From RGIG3135 sp964477115 (GTDB lineage Bacteria; Actinomycetota; Coriobacteriia; Coriobacteriales; Eggerthellaceae), in the NCBI GenBank assembly GCA_964477115.1, contig CAYZCY010000012.1, forward strand, positions 1-38,919: a stretch of DNA of 38,919 nucleotides, written 5' to 3'. Each line of letters starts with the position of its first letter. Positions within the stretch are counted from its first letter, which is position 1. The translations under genes were made by a program, and so were the position numbers. The notes under the pieces are model-generated. The model ran no database searches. It had not been told where the DNA came from and worked only from the letters and a program-made list of their open reading frames with translations. Positions 37,474 through 38,919 of the stretch are shown here, in pieces.

Positions 37474-38919
37474 ATGAATCAAACAAAAACAATAAGTGCG
37501 CGGGAGGAGGTCCTGCGAAAGGCGATCGCCTTGCTGGCGAGCTTGGCGCTGGCGCTGTCCCTCGTGCCGGCTATGTCTCTCACGGCATGGGCTGACGAAG
37601 CGAAGGAACTTAGCTTTGCCGACGGCGTAGCCACCATCACGGCAGGCGGAACCTACCAGCTTGCTGCTGACGCAACCGGCACCGTGAAGGTGAACACCAC
37701 CGAAGCCGTGACCGTCGTGGGCAACGGCGCGATGTGGGACGCAACTGGGACTATGACGAGCACTCCTAACGAGCAGCTATATATTGACTGCTCGAATCAG
37801 GCCGGCGTCAACCTCACGCTCAAGGACGCCTACATCAGCAATAATTCCCCCTCTGCGAATAGCATTGCCTTTGCGGGCGCGGGTAACAAGCTGGTTTTTG
37901 ACGGTGCCGTGGTTATCGATCATAACGGTAATGCTAGTGGCTATGCTGGGATCTACGTTCCAGCGGATGCTGAGCTCACTATTCTCGGTACCTCCGGCAG
38001 CTCCATGTATATGTATAAGCGTGAGCAGGGAGCGGGCATCGGCGCAAATAATGGCGGAGCTTGCGGTGACATCACCTTCGGCGTGCAGGGTGGCGCCAAT
38101 GACTTCTCCTTCTTCATGAAGGGAAGCAAGCAGGGCGCCGTCATTGGCAACGGGGCTAGCTGCTCTGGCCAGCCGGGTGACATCACGTTCCTTTCGGGTG
38201 TTTACAACATGGAGGCGAACGCCAGGGGTGCTCTCATTGGTGGCTCTGCTGGCGTGGAGTCTGCCGCAGCGGGTAACGTGTACGTCAAGGGAGGCTTGCT
38301 CAACCTGTTTGTCGATTTCTCGGGTGCGGCAATCGGTGGCGGTGGATACGACGGCGGCAACGATAAGGAAGGCGGAAACGCTTACTTACTCGGCGGCTCC
38401 GTGCGAACCTACATCACTCAAAATGCCGTAAGCCAGTGGTCCGTGGAGGCTGCTGGCGTGAACGATGTTGCAATTACCGCGAACAAGATGAATGCTGAAG
38501 GCGAACCCGTCTATCTTATGGCTATTGACACTGCGGGTATTGACGCGATCGACGGGGCTTGGACGGTCGCTGTTGATGGAGATAGCGTTTACTCTGGTCC
38601 GCGCTACTCTTGGGACTTCAGCAAGACCACATCGGGCACTGTGGCGAACTGGGTTGCTTCCTCCAGTGAGACGAATCTTTATGTTTATGCTACTGGAGAG
38701 AACCATGCTGTAACCGTCAATGGCAAGGAGTACCTTGCCAAGTGGAACGCGGATACTTCCTCCTTCACGCTTGAGAAGGCTTCTGCTCCCAGCACCATCA
38801 TGACGGCAGCGGACCTTCAGCTGTTGGCTGAAGAGGTCAACAGCGGTGACGCTAAGGTCGGCAAGACCTATACGCTTGGCGCTGACATCGACCTCACCGG
38901 CATCGATTGGGCCCCCATT
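37474..38919 (+). CDS. Secreted surface protein, probably beta-helical (5' part, runs off the window)
   Basis: The first 482 residues of a longer protein. A signal peptide is clear: charged start, hydrophobic core LLASLALALSLVPAMSL, and cleavage expected after AWA (residue 40). The mature part is Gly/Asn/Ala-rich with repeated short strands (TITAGGTYQL, VTVVGNGAMW, LTLKDAYISNN, ITFGVQGG, GDITFLSG, VYVKGGLL, AIGGGGYDGG), like a right-handed parallel beta-helix. From about residue 440 it has TIMTAADLQLLAEEVNSGD..GKTYTLGADIDLTGIDWAPI, which resembles the repeats that open GLUG-type adhesin segments. Host or cell-surface binding is an inference. ATG 37474 has AAGGA upstream. No anchor is visible because the C-terminus is missing. 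Confidence 0.8.
   Translation, partial: MNQTKTISAREEVLRKAIALLASLALALSLVPAMSLTAWADEAKELSFADGVATITAGGTYQLAADATGTVKVNTTEAVTVVGNGAMWDATGTMTSTPNEQLYIDCSNQAGVNLTLKDAYISNNSPSANSIAFAGAGNKLVFDGAVVIDHNGNASGYAGIYVPADAELTILGTSGSSMYMYKREQGAGIGANNGGACGDITFGVQGGANDFSFFMKGSKQGAVIGNGASCSGQPGDITFLSGVYNMEANARGALIGGSAGVESAAAGNVYVKGGLLNLFVDFSGAAIGGGGYDGGNDKEGGNAYLLGGSVRTYITQNAVSQWSVEAAGVNDVAITANKMNAEGEPVYLMAIDTAGIDAIDGAWTVAVDGDSVYSGPRYSWDFSKTTSGTVANWVASSSETNLYVYATGENHAVTVNGKEYLAKWNADTSSFTLEKASAPSTIMTAADLQLLAEEVNSGDAKVGKTYTLGADIDLTGIDWAPI

Overview
The window looks like a chromosomal segment from a high-GC actinobacterium, most likely class Coriobacteriia (Eggerthellaceae/Slackia-like). This is an inference from the mix of a SARP/BTAD regulator, a T-box leader, a split transketolase, an AddAB-type nuclease and a large secreted surface protein. 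No rRNA, tRNA, insertion sequence or CRISPR array was seen. Two runs of exactly 100 N (31136-31235 and 32877-32976) are assembly gaps inside coding genes.

Layout. 1-555: end of a membrane-protein gene, then a chain of strong hairpins ending in a plus-strand terminator with no downstream plus-strand gene. 556-4887: a P1-family (S58) self-processing peptidase on the minus strand, divergent from a large ATPase/BTAD regulator. 5094-16079: a plus-strand housekeeping run (secA, prfB, two-subunit transketolase, ftsE, ftsX, S41 peptidase, RNase R). 16078-26545: branched-chain amino acid synthesis, as a minus-strand ilvD-ilvB-ilvN-ilvC-leuA operon behind a T-box-like attenuator, and a divergent plus-strand leuC-leuD-leuB operon with its own promoter. 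26678-28066: a sodium-dependent (NSS) transporter. 28237-36183: a minus-strand cluster of a P-loop ATPase with winged helix, an AddB-like nuclease and an AddA-like helicase-nuclease. 36184-37473: about 1.3 kb without a convincing gene, rich in short repeats and hairpins. 37474-end: start of a secreted, probably beta-helical surface protein that runs off the window.

How it works together. The ilv and leu operons encode the steps from pyruvate/2-oxobutyrate to the valine and isoleucine 2-oxoacids and on to 4-methyl-2-oxopentanoate; only threonine deaminase and the branched-chain transaminase are absent here. The minus-strand operon begins at a good promoter, is transcribed through a leader with T-box stem I hallmarks and an intrinsic terminator, and shows translational coupling (ATGA and TAATG overlaps) for ilvD/ilvB and ilvB/ilvN. 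The addB/addA pair also overlaps by one base.

Most notable second-look items: the T-box leader whose specifier codon does not read clearly as Leu/Ile/Val; a structured intergenic element between leuC and leuD; the orphan hairpin chain at 140-540; an RF2 whose stop-codon tripeptide reads SPT instead of SPF; and the two gaps, one in a collapsed Ala/Asp/Gly repeat and one probably removing an iron-sulfur cysteine motif.
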